Of a stretch of 64,000 nt of DNA, positions 32,082 through 41,895 are shown in pieces (position 1 is the stretch's first letter; each line of letters starts with the position of its first letter). The stretch spans positions 1-64,000 of the forward strand of contig JBDTYM010000003.1 in the NCBI GenBank assembly GCA_040005635.1, in the 5' to 3' direction. The stretch comes from Dokdonella_A sp040005635 (lineage in GTDB: Bacteria > Pseudomonadota > Gammaproteobacteria > Xanthomonadales > Rhodanobacteraceae). Made by a program: the position numbers and the translations under genes. A model generated the notes under the pieces. That model did not search any database, was not told the origin of the DNA, and was given only the letters and a program-made list of their open reading frames with translations.

Positions 32082-34943
32082 ATGCTTCCACAAGCCGACT
32101 GGCCGCGTCCGACGGCCGCCTTCCTCAACGAGCGCTTGTCGCGTCTCGAAGCGGCGTGCCGCGAAGCCGGCGTGCCATTCCACGACGACGCCGGTGTCGA
32201 CGATCACTTGCAGCGCGTGCTGCTGGCCAGCGATTTCGCCTACGAGAGTTTCCTGCGCGATCCGCGCCTGCTCGGTCCCGAGTTCCTGCAGCTGATGAGC
32301 GATCCGCGTCATGCCGACGCACGTGCCGGCGCGCTCGCGGACACGCACGACGACGAGCTGCGCGCCGAGCTGCGCCGTTTCCGCCGGCGCGAGGCTTTGC
32401 GTCTGATCTGGCGCGACGTCAACGGTGCCGACGCCATCGAGACCATCCTGGCCGGCGCTTCGGTGCTCGCCGAGGTCTGCATCGAGGCGGCCTTGCGTGG
32501 CGCCGAGCGCCAGGGCGCCGCGCGTCATGGTGTCGTGCGCGACGCGAACGCGCAGCCACAGCGGCTCGTCGTGCTGGCGCTCGGCAAGCTCGGCGGCGGC
32601 GAGTTGAACTTCTCCTCGGATATCGACGTCGTCTTCGCGTTCGCCGAACACGGTGACAGCGATGGAGCGCGCGCGCTCGACGCGACCGCGTATTACACGC
32701 GCATCGGCCAGGCCCTGGTATCGCTGCTCGCCGACCATGATGTCGACGGCTACGTCTATCGTGTCGATTTGCGTCTGCGTCCATTCGGCAGCGCCGGCCG
32801 AGTCGCGCTGTCGTTCGCTGCGATGGAGCAGTATTTCCAGCGCGAGGGCCGCGACTGGGAACGCTACGCCTGGATCAAGGCGCGGCCGGTGGCCGGCGAT
32901 CGCGGCGCCGGCGCGCGCCTGCTCGACACGCTGCGCCCGTTCGTGTTCCGCCGCTATCTCGACTACACCGCGTTCGCCGGCCTGCGCGAGATGAAGGCGC
33001 TGATCGATGCCGAGGTCGTACGCAAGGATCTCGCCGATCATCTCAAACTCGGTCCCGGCGGCATCCGCGAGATCGAATTCATCGTGCAGCTGGTGCAGTT
33101 GATCCGTGGCGGGCGTGAGCCGACGCTGCGCGCGCGCGGCCTGCTGCCGGCCTTGTCGGCCTGCGAGCAACTCGGTTTCATTCCGGCATCGCGCGCGCAG
33201 AAATTGCGCGACGCCTATCGCTTCCTGCGCCAACTCGAGAACCGCGTGCAGATGTTCGCCGATCAGCAGACGCACGAAATTCCGGCGGATGCGGCGACGC
33301 GTGAACGCCTTGCGCTCGCCCTGGCGCGGGCCGACTGGGACGCGTTGGCGTTCGAGTTGCACACACACCGAGCGGCGGTGTCAGAGGAGTTCGGCGCGCT
33401 GATGGCGGTCGAGGCGCGCAGCGACGCGCAACAGGCGCAGGCGCACTGGCCAGAGTTCTGGCGTGCACTCGCATCCGGCGAGGACATCGATCCTGGCAAG
33501 CTCGCGGCGAGCGGCTTCACGCCGCCCGAAGAGGCGGTTGCCGGACTCGAAGCGCTGCTCGGCAGCACGGCATTGCGCAACATGTCGGCGCGCTCGCGCG
33601 AGCGTCTCGATCGCGTGATGCCGGCGCTGTTTGCCGCGGCCGTGACCCAGGCCGAACCGGTGCGCACGCTGACCCGCCTCCTGCAGCTGGTGCTCGCGGT
33701 CGCGCGGCGCTCGGTCTACCTGGCATTACTCGATGAGCAGCCCGCCGCGTTGAAGCGCCTGAGCGCGGTGTTCGCGGCGAGCGCATTCCTGGCCGAGCGC
33801 GTGATCGCGCACCCGTTGCTGCTCGACGACCTGTTCGACGATCGCGTCGACAGCAAAGCGCCGCAGCGGCGCGATCTCGAAGACGAACTCGCGCGTCGGC
33901 TCGCCACGCTCGATGGCAGCGACGCCGAGGCCGAGATCGAGCTGATCCAGGAGGAACGCCAGTCCGCGCTGTTCCGCATCGGTCTCGCCTTCCTCGGCGG
34001 CGGCCTCGATGCCGTGGCAGCGGCGCGTGCGCTCGGCGAGGTGGCCGAGGTTGCGCTTGCTGCGGTGCTGCGCATTGCCGAGCGCGATCTCGCCGCCACG
34101 CATGGCCGTCTCGGCGGCCGCATCGGCGAGGGCAGCGGACTTGCCGTGATCGCGTACGGCAGCTTTGGCGGCGCCGAGCTCGGTTTCGGTTCCGATCTGG
34201 ATCTGGTTTTTCTGTACGACGGCGAGCTGGCGCAGGCCGAATCCAATGGCGCCAAGTCGCTCGATGGTGCGCGTTACTTCGCGCGCCTCGCGCAGCGCGT
34301 CGTGCACCTGCTCGGCGTGCTGACCCGCGCGGGCCGCCTATACGAGGTCGACGTGCGCCTGCGCCCGGACGGCAGCAAGGGGATGCTCGTGCTCGGCTTC
34401 AGCGCCTACGAGGGCTATCAGCGCGAGCGCGCGTGGACCTGGGAATTGCAGGCGCTGGTGCGCGCACGCGCCGTCGCCGGCGACGCGGCATTGGCGCGCC
34501 GCTTCACGCAGTTGCGCGCCGATCTGCTGGCGATGCCGCGCGATGCGGCCATGCTGCGCGCGGATGTCGTCTCGATGCGCCGGCGCTGGCGCGTAGAGCG
34601 CGATCGCTCCGATGCCCAGCGTTTCGATCTGAAGCAGGGCGGCGGCGGTCTGGTCGACATCGAGTTCCTGCTGCAGGCGCTGGTGTTGCTGCACGCGGGC
34701 ACGCATCGCGCGCTGCTGGCGAGCGGTAATTCGGCCGCTTTGATCGACCTGCTCGAACGCGAACGCCTGCTCGATGCCGCTGCCGCGCGCGCGCTGGCCG
34801 CCGCACACGCCGACCTGCTGGCGCGCGCGATTCGCTGCACGCTTGACGGTCGTCCGCGCGTGGTCGCACGCGGCGACGAGGTTGCACAGTCTTCGCAGAT
34901 CGTGCGCGACGTCGCGCTGCGCTGTGGCTTCGACTGGAGTTGA
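32082..34943 (+). CDS. glnE: Bifunctional glutamine synthetase adenylyltransferase/deadenylase
   Basis: A 953-residue GlnE, which attaches AMP to, and removes it from, glutamine synthetase in response to the PII protein. It contains two nucleotidyltransferase domains. The N-terminal (deadenylase) has ALGKLGGGELNFSSDIDVVF near residue 168. The C-terminal (adenylylase) has AYGSFGGAELGFGSDLDLVF near residue 695. The linker motif GPGGIREIEFIVQ and its echo GGGGLVDIEFLLQ are present. Length matches the family. ATG 32082 is the first start that gives the normal N-terminus; upstream codons look non-coding. Confidence 0.97.
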   Translation: MLPQADWPRPTAAFLNERLSRLEAACREAGVPFHDDAGVDDHLQRVLLASDFAYESFLRDPRLLGPEFLQLMSDPRHADARAGALADTHDDELRAELRRFRRREALRLIWRDVNGADAIETILAGASVLAEVCIEAALRGAERQGAARHGVVRDANAQPQRLVVLALGKLGGGELNFSSDIDVVFAFAEHGDSDGARALDATAYYTRIGQALVSLLADHDVDGYVYRVDLRLRPFGSAGRVALSFAAMEQYFQREGRDWERYAWIKARPVAGDRGAGARLLDTLRPFVFRRYLDYTAFAGLREMKALIDAEVVRKDLADHLKLGPGGIREIEFIVQLVQLIRGGREPTLRARGLLPALSACEQLGFIPASRAQKLRDAYRFLRQLENRVQMFADQQTHEIPADAATRERLALALARADWDALAFELHTHRAAVSEEFGALMAVEARSDAQQAQAHWPEFWRALASGEDIDPGKLAASGFTPPEEAVAGLEALLGSTALRNMSARSRERLDRVMPALFAAAVTQAEPVRTLTRLLQLVLAVARRSVYLALLDEQPAALKRLSAVFAASAFLAERVIAHPLLLDDLFDDRVDSKAPQRRDLEDELARRLATLDGSDAEAEIELIQEERQSALFRIGLAFLGGGLDAVAAARALGEVAEVALAAVLRIAERDLAATHGRLGGRIGEGSGLAVIAYGSFGGAELGFGSDLDLVFLYDGELAQAESNGAKSLDGARYFARLAQRVVHLLGVLTRAGRLYEVDVRLRPDGSKGMLVLGFSAYEGYQRERAWTWELQALVRARAVAGDAALARRFTQLRADLLAMPRDAAMLRADVVSMRRRWRVERDRSDAQRFDLKQGGGGLVDIEFLLQALVLLHAGTHRALLASGNSAALIDLLERERLLDAAAARALAAAHADLLARAIRCTLDGRPRVVARGDEVAQSSQIVRDVALRCGFDWS

Positions 34944-35036
34944 GCAGCAGCGCTGGCGAACGGGCGGGTCGTTCGGCATCGCCCGAAGTGCGGTAGCACA
35001 CTCATCAACGGCTGGCAGCGACCATCGGAGCAATGC

Positions 35037-36923
35037 ATGGACGAGCACGGCGGACACGATTTGCCCGAATGCGATGTCATCCTGAAAGGCGGCATCAGCA
35101 GCGGCGTCGTCTATCCGCGCGCGTTGGCGAGGCTGGCCACGCACTATCGGCTACGCAGCCTCGGCGGCGCTTCGGCCGGCGCCATCGCGGCAGCCGCCGC
35201 CGCCGCGGCCGAATACGGCCGTGCGCAGGGCGGCTTCGCACGCCTCGCCGAGCTGCCCGATGCGCTCGCCGCAACCGCAAGCGGACGTGATGACGGCGAC
35301 ACGCGCCTGTTTCGCCTGTTTCGCCCGCAAGCATCGACGCGACGTCTGTACGCGCTGCTGGTCGCCGGTCTGATGCCGGAGCGACCGCGCTGGGGGCTCG
35401 CCGCACTGCGTTGGCTGCTCGCCGCCGTGCGGCATTTTCCGCTCGCTGCCACCTTCTCGCTGGCACTCGCCGGCGTGATGCTGTGGGCGCTGTTGGCGCG
35501 CGTGGATCTTGCGGGTGGCGGCATCGCCGCCGGCTGCGCGATAGCCGCTGCTGCATGTGTCGGCGCGTTGATCTTCCTGCTGACGCTGACCACGGCGATC
35601 CTCGTGCATGCGTTACGGCGTGTGCCTGCCAACGGCTATGGCTTGTGCTCCGGCCTCGGTGACGCGCAGACATTGACGCCCTGGCTGCACGCGACGCTGC
35701 AGTCGCTGGCCGCGCTCGATGCGGATCGGCCGCTGCGCTTCGGCGATCTGTGGCGCGGTCGCGTGCCCGCGGCGGACTATGTCGCCGATGCGGCTCGTCA
35801 CGATCCGCGGCTGCGCTACATCGACCTGCGTCTGATGACGACCGCCTTGAGCCAGGGTCGGCCTTACAGCTTTCCACTCGACACCGAGGCATTCTGCTTC
35901 GACGCCGACGAAATGCGCGCATTGTTTCCGGCCATCGTCGTCGATGCGTTGATTGCCGATTCGCCGGAGCGCTTCGATGCCGGTCCGCTGGTCGGGCGCT
36001 ATCGCCTGCCGGCGATGGTCGACCTGCCGATCATCGTGCCGTTGCGCATGAGCCTGGCGTTTCCGCTGTTGCTCGCGGCGGTTCCGCTGTGGCGGCTGCG
36101 CGCCGATCCCGATCCGCAGGCTCCTGGCCACTGGGTGCACGTCGCCGAGAAGGTCTGGTTCTCCGACGGCGGCATCTGCAGTAACTTTCCAATTCATTAT
36201 TTCGACGCGCTGGTGCCGTCGCGTCCGAGCTTCGGCATCAATCTCGTCGATGCGCGCTTCGTCGCGGAAGATGCAAGCGATCCGGCCGGCTTCATCTGGA
36301 TGCCGGACCACAACGGCAGCGGCATGAGCAGTCAGGTCGTCGACATCGAGCCGCGCGGCCCGAGCGTGTCCGGCTTCCTGCGCGCGATCGTTACGACGAT
36401 GCAGGGTTGGTCGGACAGCACGCAGCTGGCGATCCCGGGCTATCGCGATCGCGTCGTCGCGGTACGCCTGCGCGCGGAAGAAGGCGGGCTCAACCTGCGC
36501 ATGGCACCCGCCTTGATCGGCCGCCTCGCCGCGCGCGGCGAGGCGGCCGCGCAGTTGTTGCTCGGCCATTACGCGCACCGCGATCCGCCGCATGGCAGCG
36601 CGACCGGATGGCGCAATCATCGCTGGCTGCGCTATCGCGTCGCCATGCGTGTGCTCGGCGAGGCGCTCGAGGATCTGCGTGACGGCGAAGCGGCGACCTG
36701 CGCCGGCGATGCCGCGCTGGTGCCGATGCATGCCGATCCGCCAAGCTACGATTTCCGTTCCGAGCAACAGCGCGCTGCCGCGCTCGCCGCCTATCGCGAG
36801 CTGCTCGCACTGGCCGGCAGATTTGCCCAGGTGCGCGAGGAACTCAGCTACGCGATCTTCGACCACGATCCGCACGACGGCCCGCGGCCACGTCCCGAAC
36901 TGCGCGTGCGGCCGCCGTTGTGA
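35037..36923 (+). CDS. Patatin-like phospholipase with inserted membrane helices
   Basis: A 628-residue patatin-family serine lipase. The oxyanion loop is GGISSG (18-23), the nucleophile elbow is GASAG with Ser46, and the catalytic Asp is Asp377 in SDGG. Between elbow and Asp lies a hydrophobic insert (about 135-191) that should form two membrane helices, so the enzyme is probably anchored in the inner membrane. The C-terminal third is unrelated to patatin as far as I can tell. The ATG has CGGAG about 6 nt upstream. It stands alone downstream of glnE. Substrate is unknown; phospholipid hydrolysis is inferred from family. Confidence 0.82.
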   Translation: MDEHGGHDLPECDVILKGGISSGVVYPRALARLATHYRLRSLGGASAGAIAAAAAAAAEYGRAQGGFARLAELPDALAATASGRDDGDTRLFRLFRPQASTRRLYALLVAGLMPERPRWGLAALRWLLAAVRHFPLAATFSLALAGVMLWALLARVDLAGGGIAAGCAIAAAACVGALIFLLTLTTAILVHALRRVPANGYGLCSGLGDAQTLTPWLHATLQSLAALDADRPLRFGDLWRGRVPAADYVADAARHDPRLRYIDLRLMTTALSQGRPYSFPLDTEAFCFDADEMRALFPAIVVDALIADSPERFDAGPLVGRYRLPAMVDLPIIVPLRMSLAFPLLLAAVPLWRLRADPDPQAPGHWVHVAEKVWFSDGGICSNFPIHYFDALVPSRPSFGINLVDARFVAEDASDPAGFIWMPDHNGSGMSSQVVDIEPRGPSVSGFLRAIVTTMQGWSDSTQLAIPGYRDRVVAVRLRAEEGGLNLRMAPALIGRLAARGEAAAQLLLGHYAHRDPPHGSATGWRNHRWLRYRVAMRVLGEALEDLRDGEAATCAGDAALVPMHADPPSYDFRSEQQRAAALAAYRELLALAGRFAQVREELSYAIFDHDPHDGPRPRPELRVRPPL

Positions 36924-37034
36924 GGGTCGACCTCGCCCGCGTCGAACATTCGGATTCTGCTCGGTCTCGGTCAGATCGGACTGGCGAGGTGTGACGGGCG
37001 TCGCGGCGTCTGAGGTCATCGCAAGCGCAGCGCG

Positions 37035-38024
37035 TCAGGCACCGCGTGCGGTTTCCCAGCGCCGTCGCACGAGTTCGGCAATCGCCGCGGTTTCGGCCAG
37101 CGCGGGCGGCTGCGCGGTGTCCCGCAGCGGATCGTCGAGCAGACGCAGATGTCCGCTGGCGCGCAACTCGGCATGGAACGCGGCGAGCTTGCCGCTGATC
37201 GCGCGCGGCGCAAAGGTGTAGACGGGCTTGCCGGTCGCGCAGGCTTCGCTCAGCATGTTGACCGAATCCGGCGTGACGACGAGGCGATCGGCCCAGGCGA
37301 GGAAGCCCGCGTACGGGTTTGCGCCATCGCTCGCGGCGCTCCAGAAACGACCAGGCAGGGGTGCGAACGCAGCACGCAGTCGCGCGGCGATCGCAGCTGG
37401 CGTGCGTCGCGACAGGCTGACCAGAAAGCTTCCGCCTTCGCTCGCGTGATGGGCGTACAGGCGTTCGAGCAGCGCATCGAAATACACGGCATCGAGACGC
37501 TGCGCACGGTTCGAGCCGCCGATCAGCACGGCGGTGCGCGGGGTCGGCAGCGTCGCGATGTCCGCGAAATGCGCGCGCCCTGCGGCCAGCCATGCGTGAT
37601 CGACCGGATTCAACGCACCGATGCTGCTGATTACGTGACGGCCGCGCACAACGTCATGCTGGGGCGCGATGACGAGGTCGAACGCGTCGCTGTCGATACG
37701 CGGATCGAGGATTTGCACGGTGAAACAGCGGCCGCCACTCCATTCGCGCAGCATGCGCGTCACCAAGGCGGCACGACGGCCGCAGCCGATCGCGATGGCC
37801 GGCCATGGCGGCGTAAGTCGCGCATTCGATTCGTCACGAATGGCGGCGCCGGCGCCGATACGCAAGTGCGGCGCGAGCGCCGCCCAAGGCTCACGCAGCC
37901 GCACGCTCAGCACGCGTGGCGTGAGCTCGAGTGCGCGTGCCAGCGCGAGCACTTGGCGTTCGTTGCCGGCGGCGCCGTCGCTGATCGCCCAGCACAACGG
38001 GCTGCCGGAAGGCATCGGAGTCAT
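37035..38024 (-). CDS. ELM1/GtrOC1-family putative glycosyltransferase
   Basis: A 329-residue protein of the 'mitochondrial fission ELM1' family of bacteria. Typical segments are CWAISDGAAGNERQVLALARAL at the start, TAVLIGGSNRAQRLD in the middle, and DRLVVTPDSVNMLSEACATGKPVYTFAPR near the end, which looks like the nucleotide-sugar site of GT-B enzymes. The bacterial members are thought to act in cell-envelope glycan synthesis. The start may be ATG 38024 or the Met three codons later. It converges on the patatin gene and diverges from yceI. Confidence 0.82.
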   Translation of the reverse strand: MTPMPSGSPLCWAISDGAAGNERQVLALARALELTPRVLSVRLREPWAALAPHLRIGAGAAIRDESNARLTPPWPAIAIGCGRRAALVTRMLREWSGGRCFTVQILDPRIDSDAFDLVIAPQHDVVRGRHVISSIGALNPVDHAWLAAGRAHFADIATLPTPRTAVLIGGSNRAQRLDAVYFDALLERLYAHHASEGGSFLVSLSRRTPAAIAARLRAAFAPLPGRFWSAASDGANPYAGFLAWADRLVVTPDSVNMLSEACATGKPVYTFAPRAISGKLAAFHAELRASGHLRLLDDPLRDTAQPPALAETAAIAELVRRRWETARGA

Positions 38025-38301
38025 CGGCGCAGGGTAGCGGACCTGTCACGGTGGAGCGACTGTATCGATGAGATTGTTCACTCAGCGGAAACGATGTTTC
38101 CGCCCAGTGCCACTTGTCGGAAACGGGGTGCGGCCGCAATCTAGTGGGCGTTCACCCATGCTGCACGCCGTGCGTGCTTCGTGTTCGATGAAGCCTGTCG
38201 TATCGTCCGCCGTTGCATTCGGCGTAACGCGTTTCATCCAAGCTCGGTCGTTCGAAACCCTTTCCATTCTGCCAGTCCGTTCTGACACCAGGAGTTCACC
38301 C

Positions 38302-38919
38302 ATGATCCGTCGTTTCGCTCTCGCCACCGCCATCGCGCTGGCTTCCGCACCTGCTTTTGCCGCGACCTATGCGCTCGACCCCGGCCATACGCAGGTCGTC
38401 GTCCAGTGGAATCATTTCGGTTATTCGAATCCGACCGCGCAGTTCGGCAAGGTCGAGGGCACGCTCGAATTCGACCAGGCCGATCCGACCAAGTCCTCGG
38501 TCACCGCGAAGATCGCGCTGTCCAGCATCAACAGCAATGTACCCAAGCTCGACCAGCACCTGCAGACCGACGAGTTCTTCGACGCCGCGAAATTCCCGAC
38601 CGCGACATTCAAGAGCACCAAGGTCGAGAAAGGCGGCGCACCGGATCAGCTCAAGGTCACCGGCGACCTGACCCTGCACGGGGTGACGAAGCCGGTGACG
38701 CTCGACGTCACCGTGAACAAGGTGGGCGACCATCCGATGCGCAAGATTGCTGCAGCCGGCTTCGATGCGAGCACGACGATCAAGCGCTCGGACTTCGGCA
38801 TCGCCAAGTACGTGCCGGCGATCAGCGACGACATCAAGATCCGCATCACCAGCGAGACGATCGACGCCAAGGCTGCCGCTGCGGAAGCCGCCAAGGCGGC
38901 GGCCGAGAAGAAGAACTGA
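38302..38919 (+). CDS. YceI-family periplasmic lipid-binding protein
   Basis: A 205-residue YceI-like protein. The signal peptide is MIRRFALATAIALASAPAFA. The lipocalin-like fold is shown by YALDPGHTQVVVQWNHFGYSN, LQTDEFFDAAKFPTATFKST, GDLTLHGVTKPVTLDVTVN and GFDASTTIKRSDFGI. The family binds long polyisoprenoids. The C-terminus ends in an unusual Ala/Lys-rich helix (KAAAAEAAKAAAEKKN). The ATG has AGGAG 7 nt upstream. A strong hairpin terminator follows about 45 nt downstream. Confidence 0.93.
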   Translation: MIRRFALATAIALASAPAFAATYALDPGHTQVVVQWNHFGYSNPTAQFGKVEGTLEFDQADPTKSSVTAKIALSSINSNVPKLDQHLQTDEFFDAAKFPTATFKSTKVEKGGAPDQLKVTGDLTLHGVTKPVTLDVTVNKVGDHPMRKIAAAGFDASTTIKRSDFGIAKYVPAISDDIKIRITSETIDAKAAAAEAAKAAAEKKN

Positions 38920-38963
38920 TCGAGTCCGTTACCGCGCGTCGTACGCGACGCGTCGCGACCTCG

Positions 38964-38998
38964 AAGCCACCTCCCCGTGCTGCGGGCAGGTGGCTTTC
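38964..38998 (+). terminator. Terminator after yceI-like gene
   Basis: AAGCCACCT (38964-38972) pairs with AGGTGGCTT (38988-38996), with CCCCG/CGGG inside. A short T stretch (TTTCTACATTTTC) follows. It also lies before the minus-strand gene ending at 39046, so it may serve both strands. Confidence 0.8.
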
Positions 38999-39045
38999 TA
39001 CATTTTCGTCAGGGAAAAAACCGGCACGACGAGTGGCATGAGCGC

Positions 39046-40308
39046 TCAGCCGTTCTTCACACCCTGATTCTTCAGCGCCTCGAGACCGGCGAGATTCACG
39101 CTGGCGACCGCGGCCTTGAGGTCGTTGATGCTGTCGGCATTGCCGGACACCTTCACGGAGAAACGTTCGCCGAGAACGATGCCGAATTCGCCGCGCTTGT
39201 CCTGGCTGTCCCACTCTTCGTGAACGAGGCGACCGTCCTGTTTGTAGGTCTTCTCGTAACTGTGGTCGGTCTCCTTGTTGCTGTCGACCGCGGCCCAGCC
39301 GGCCAGCGCCATCAGGCCCTTGGCCGTGCCCATATCCGTCACTTCCAGACGCAGATTGCGATTCGCGCCATCCGAATACGTCGCATGCGCCTCGGAAACC
39401 TGCATGCCAAGTGCGCCATTGCGCTCGGCGCTGAAGTCCGTGCGCTTGAGGCCGCCCAGTGTTTCCGGCACGAACGGCTTCAGCATCTCCGGCGCCAGCG
39501 CTTCGACCTGGCTGCCGCCGCCGAGCGCCGCGCCCATGACCGCACCGAGCGCCTTGCCTTGCGCATCGGCGTCGCCACTCTTCTGCGCCGTCTCCATCTG
39601 CTTGCCGGCCGCTTCCATCTTCTTGCTCCAGGCATCGAGCTTGCCGAGCGAGCTGTCCTTGTCGATCGTCACGTCGCTGCCGGTGCTGCTCAGGCCCGAT
39701 CCGTTCAATCCGCCGCCCATCAGCGCGCCCGTGCCGACGATACCGCCAATGATCAGCGCGAGAATCCAGCCCAGCACCACTGCGATGATGATGCTGACCG
39801 CAGTGTATCCGCCGGCTTTTTCTGGGGGCGACTGCATCGTCGGGGTCAAGCCGAGATAGAGCAGGTAGATGCTGTAGATGCCGCCAGCAATCGCGATCAG
39901 CCAGCCGAGGCCCGGGACGATCTGCCCAATGCTGGCAATCCAGCTGGCGGTATAGGCATAGCCGACCGCCTTGAGCGCCTGGATCGGGTTCTTCTGGCCG
40001 CCGAAGCTCGGTGCGAGCGCATCGACGATCAGCGCCATCACGTAAACCAGCGCCAGCGAAAGCACGTAACCGATCACCGCAGCGGTAATCCCGGCACCGA
40101 TGGGTGTGCGGTAGTGGATGCCGAACATGCCGTAGCCGATCAGGCTGCCCTTGATGAAGCCGGCCACGACCGGAATTGCCGCCAGGATCGCGATGTAGTT
40201 CTTGTACAGATCCGGCACCGTCGCCGGTTCAGCCGCAATGACCGGCCATTCGGTCTTCGGCGTCAGCAGAATCGCCTTGACGCGTGCCATCAACTTGTTG
40301 AAATCCAC
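39046..40308 (-). CDS. Yip1-like membrane protein
   Basis: A 420-residue protein with a Yip1/YIPF-like membrane domain in residues 1-200. It starts with VDFNKLMARVKAILLTPKTEWPVIA, a common opening of bacterial Yip1 proteins, and has five hydrophobic helices. The C-terminal half is soluble: GGSQVEALAPEMLKPFVPETLGGLKRTDFSAER, then a beta-rich segment (LRLEVTDMG...FSVKVSG). GTG 40308 is preferred because GGGGAG lies 6 nt upstream. Function unknown. Confidence 0.78.
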   Translation of the reverse strand: MDFNKLMARVKAILLTPKTEWPVIAAEPATVPDLYKNYIAILAAIPVVAGFIKGSLIGYGMFGIHYRTPIGAGITAAVIGYVLSLALVYVMALIVDALAPSFGGQKNPIQALKAVGYAYTASWIASIGQIVPGLGWLIAIAGGIYSIYLLYLGLTPTMQSPPEKAGGYTAVSIIIAVVLGWILALIIGGIVGTGALMGGGLNGSGLSSTGSDVTIDKDSSLGKLDAWSKKMEAAGKQMETAQKSGDADAQGKALGAVMGAALGGGSQVEALAPEMLKPFVPETLGGLKRTDFSAERNGALGMQVSEAHATYSDGANRNLRLEVTDMGTAKGLMALAGWAAVDSNKETDHSYEKTYKQDGRLVHEEWDSQDKRGEFGIVLGERFSVKVSGNADSINDLKAAVASVNLAGLEALKNQGVKNG

Positions 40309-40497
40309 GTGCTTCTCCCCTTGGCCATGGTTGGACATCCCGCCGGCGGCATTCTAGGCCAGAAGCGGCAGGGGTGCGCCGCGGCAGCAGTCATGGTCGC
40401 CGTGCGAACGCGATCACGGTAAAACTGCGAAGTAGTTGGCACGCGTCGTGCTGATAAACTCGAATGCCCACTGCACGCCCTGTCGATGGAGCCCAGC

Positions 40498-40707
40498 ATG
40501 TCGCGTCCAAACCCCGCGGCCGAAGTCCGCATTTTGGCCAACGCCGAGAACCGCTATCAGGTCAGCCGCTCCGACCTGCCGCTGAGCTGCCCGATGCCGG
40601 CCATGTCGCTGTGGAATTCGCATCCGAAGGTCTATCTGCCGATCGCCGAGCAGGGCGGTCACGCGAAATGTCCGTATTGCGGCGCCGAATACCGCTTGAT
40701 CGATTGA
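40498..40707 (+). CDS. CHCC zinc-finger domain protein
   Basis: A 69-residue protein of the zf-CHCC family (related to NDUFS6 and to short bacterial proteins). The metal ligands are a Cys in LSCPMP, His in WNSHP, and CPYC near the end (KCPYCGAEYRLID). ATG 40498 has GGAG about 6 nt upstream; an in-frame ATG four codons earlier overlaps that site. It is 7 nt before the glycosyltransferase gene and probably shares its transcript. Function unknown. Confidence 0.9.
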   Translation: MSRPNPAAEVRILANAENRYQVSRSDLPLSCPMPAMSLWNSHPKVYLPIAEQGGHAKCPYCGAEYRLID

Positions 40708-40714
40708 GAGCACG

Positions 40715-41827
40715 ATGCATTCGGGTGGCCTGACCATCGCGCAGCTGGTGCCTGCGCTGGACGCCGGCGGTGCCGAGCGTTCGGCGCTGGAGATCGGCCG
40801 CGCGCTCGTCGCTGCCGGTCATCGGTCGATCGTCGTCTCGTCGGGCGGGCGCATGGTCGAGCAGCTCGTGGCCGAGGGCAGTGAGCACGTGACGTTGCCG
40901 ATCGGACGCAAGTCGCTGGCCAGCCTGCTGCTGGTGCCCAGGCTGCGCGCACTGTTCCGCCGCGAACGCGTCGACATCGTGCACGCACGTTCGCGCCTGC
41001 CGGCCTGGCTCGGCTGGCTCGCCTTGCGCGGCCGATCGACGCGGACGCATTTCGTGACGACGGCGCACGGACTCAACAGTCCGGGCTTCTACAGTGGCGT
41101 GATGGCGCGCGGCGAACGCGTGATCTGCGTATCCAACACGGTACGCGACTATCTGCTGCACCACTATCCGCAAGCGGAACCGGCCAAGCTGGTGGTGATC
41201 CCGCGCGGCGTCGATCCGGAGGCGTTTCCGTACGGCTACCAACCGGACAATTCCTGGCGCGAATGGTTCTTCGCCGAATTCCCGCAACTCGCCGGCGCGC
41301 CGCTGCTGACCCTGCCCGGTCGCGGCACGCGCCTGAAGGGGCATGCCGACGCGATCGAACTCGTGGCCGAGCTGAAGGCGCGCGGCATCGACACGCGCCT
41401 GCTGCTGCTCGGCGCGCGCCAGGTCGGCCGCGAAGCGTATATCGGCGAGCTCGAACAGCTTGCACTGGCGCGGGGCGTCGCCGACCGCATCGCGATCAGC
41501 GCCCAGCGCGACGATCCGCGCGATGTCTACGCCGCTTCAGCCCTGGTACTGCAACTGTCGAACAAACCCGAGTCGTTCGGCCGCACCGTGATCGAGGCGT
41601 TGTCGCTGTGTCGGCCGGTGCTCGGCTACGATCACGGCGGGGTCGGTGAACTGCTGGCCGATCTGTATCCGGCGGGTCGCGTACCGCCGGGTGATCGAGA
41701 GCGTCTGACCGAACGCGCCGCCGAGCTGTTGCGCTACGCGCCCGCGATTGCACCGCTGCAACGCTATCGGCTGGCCGATATGCAAGCGGCGACACTGGCG
41801 CTGTACGCCGAACTCGCGCGCCGCTGA
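40715..41827 (+). CDS. Glycosyltransferase family 4 protein
   Basis: A 370-residue GT-B glycosyltransferase. The N-terminal acceptor domain opens with IAQLVPALDAGGAERSALEI. The C-terminal nucleotide-sugar domain has LTLPGRGTRLKGHADAIELV, the loop LLLGARQVGREAY, and the ESFGRTVIEALSLCRPVLGY motif with its conserved Glu residues. It probably adds a sugar to the lipopolysaccharide core, given the O-antigen ligase-like gene 68 nt downstream. Exact sugar and linkage cannot be read from sequence. Confidence 0.9.
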   Translation: MHSGGLTIAQLVPALDAGGAERSALEIGRALVAAGHRSIVVSSGGRMVEQLVAEGSEHVTLPIGRKSLASLLLVPRLRALFRRERVDIVHARSRLPAWLGWLALRGRSTRTHFVTTAHGLNSPGFYSGVMARGERVICVSNTVRDYLLHHYPQAEPAKLVVIPRGVDPEAFPYGYQPDNSWREWFFAEFPQLAGAPLLTLPGRGTRLKGHADAIELVAELKARGIDTRLLLLGARQVGREAYIGELEQLALARGVADRIAISAQRDDPRDVYAASALVLQLSNKPESFGRTVIEALSLCRPVLGYDHGGVGELLADLYPAGRVPPGDRERLTERAAELLRYAPAIAPLQRYRLADMQAATLALYAELARR

Positions 41828-41895
41828 GTTCAACCGCGCGGCGCGGACCCGTCGGCAACGCCTAGAATGCGCGTCTCGCATTCGCCGGAAGCTCC

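Noticed and set aside
31876..32295. Short frame starting like a lipoprotein (LWVVLAGCG)
   Set aside because: No ribosome binding site, it overlaps the glnE coding region out of frame, and the residues after the Cys look non-coding.
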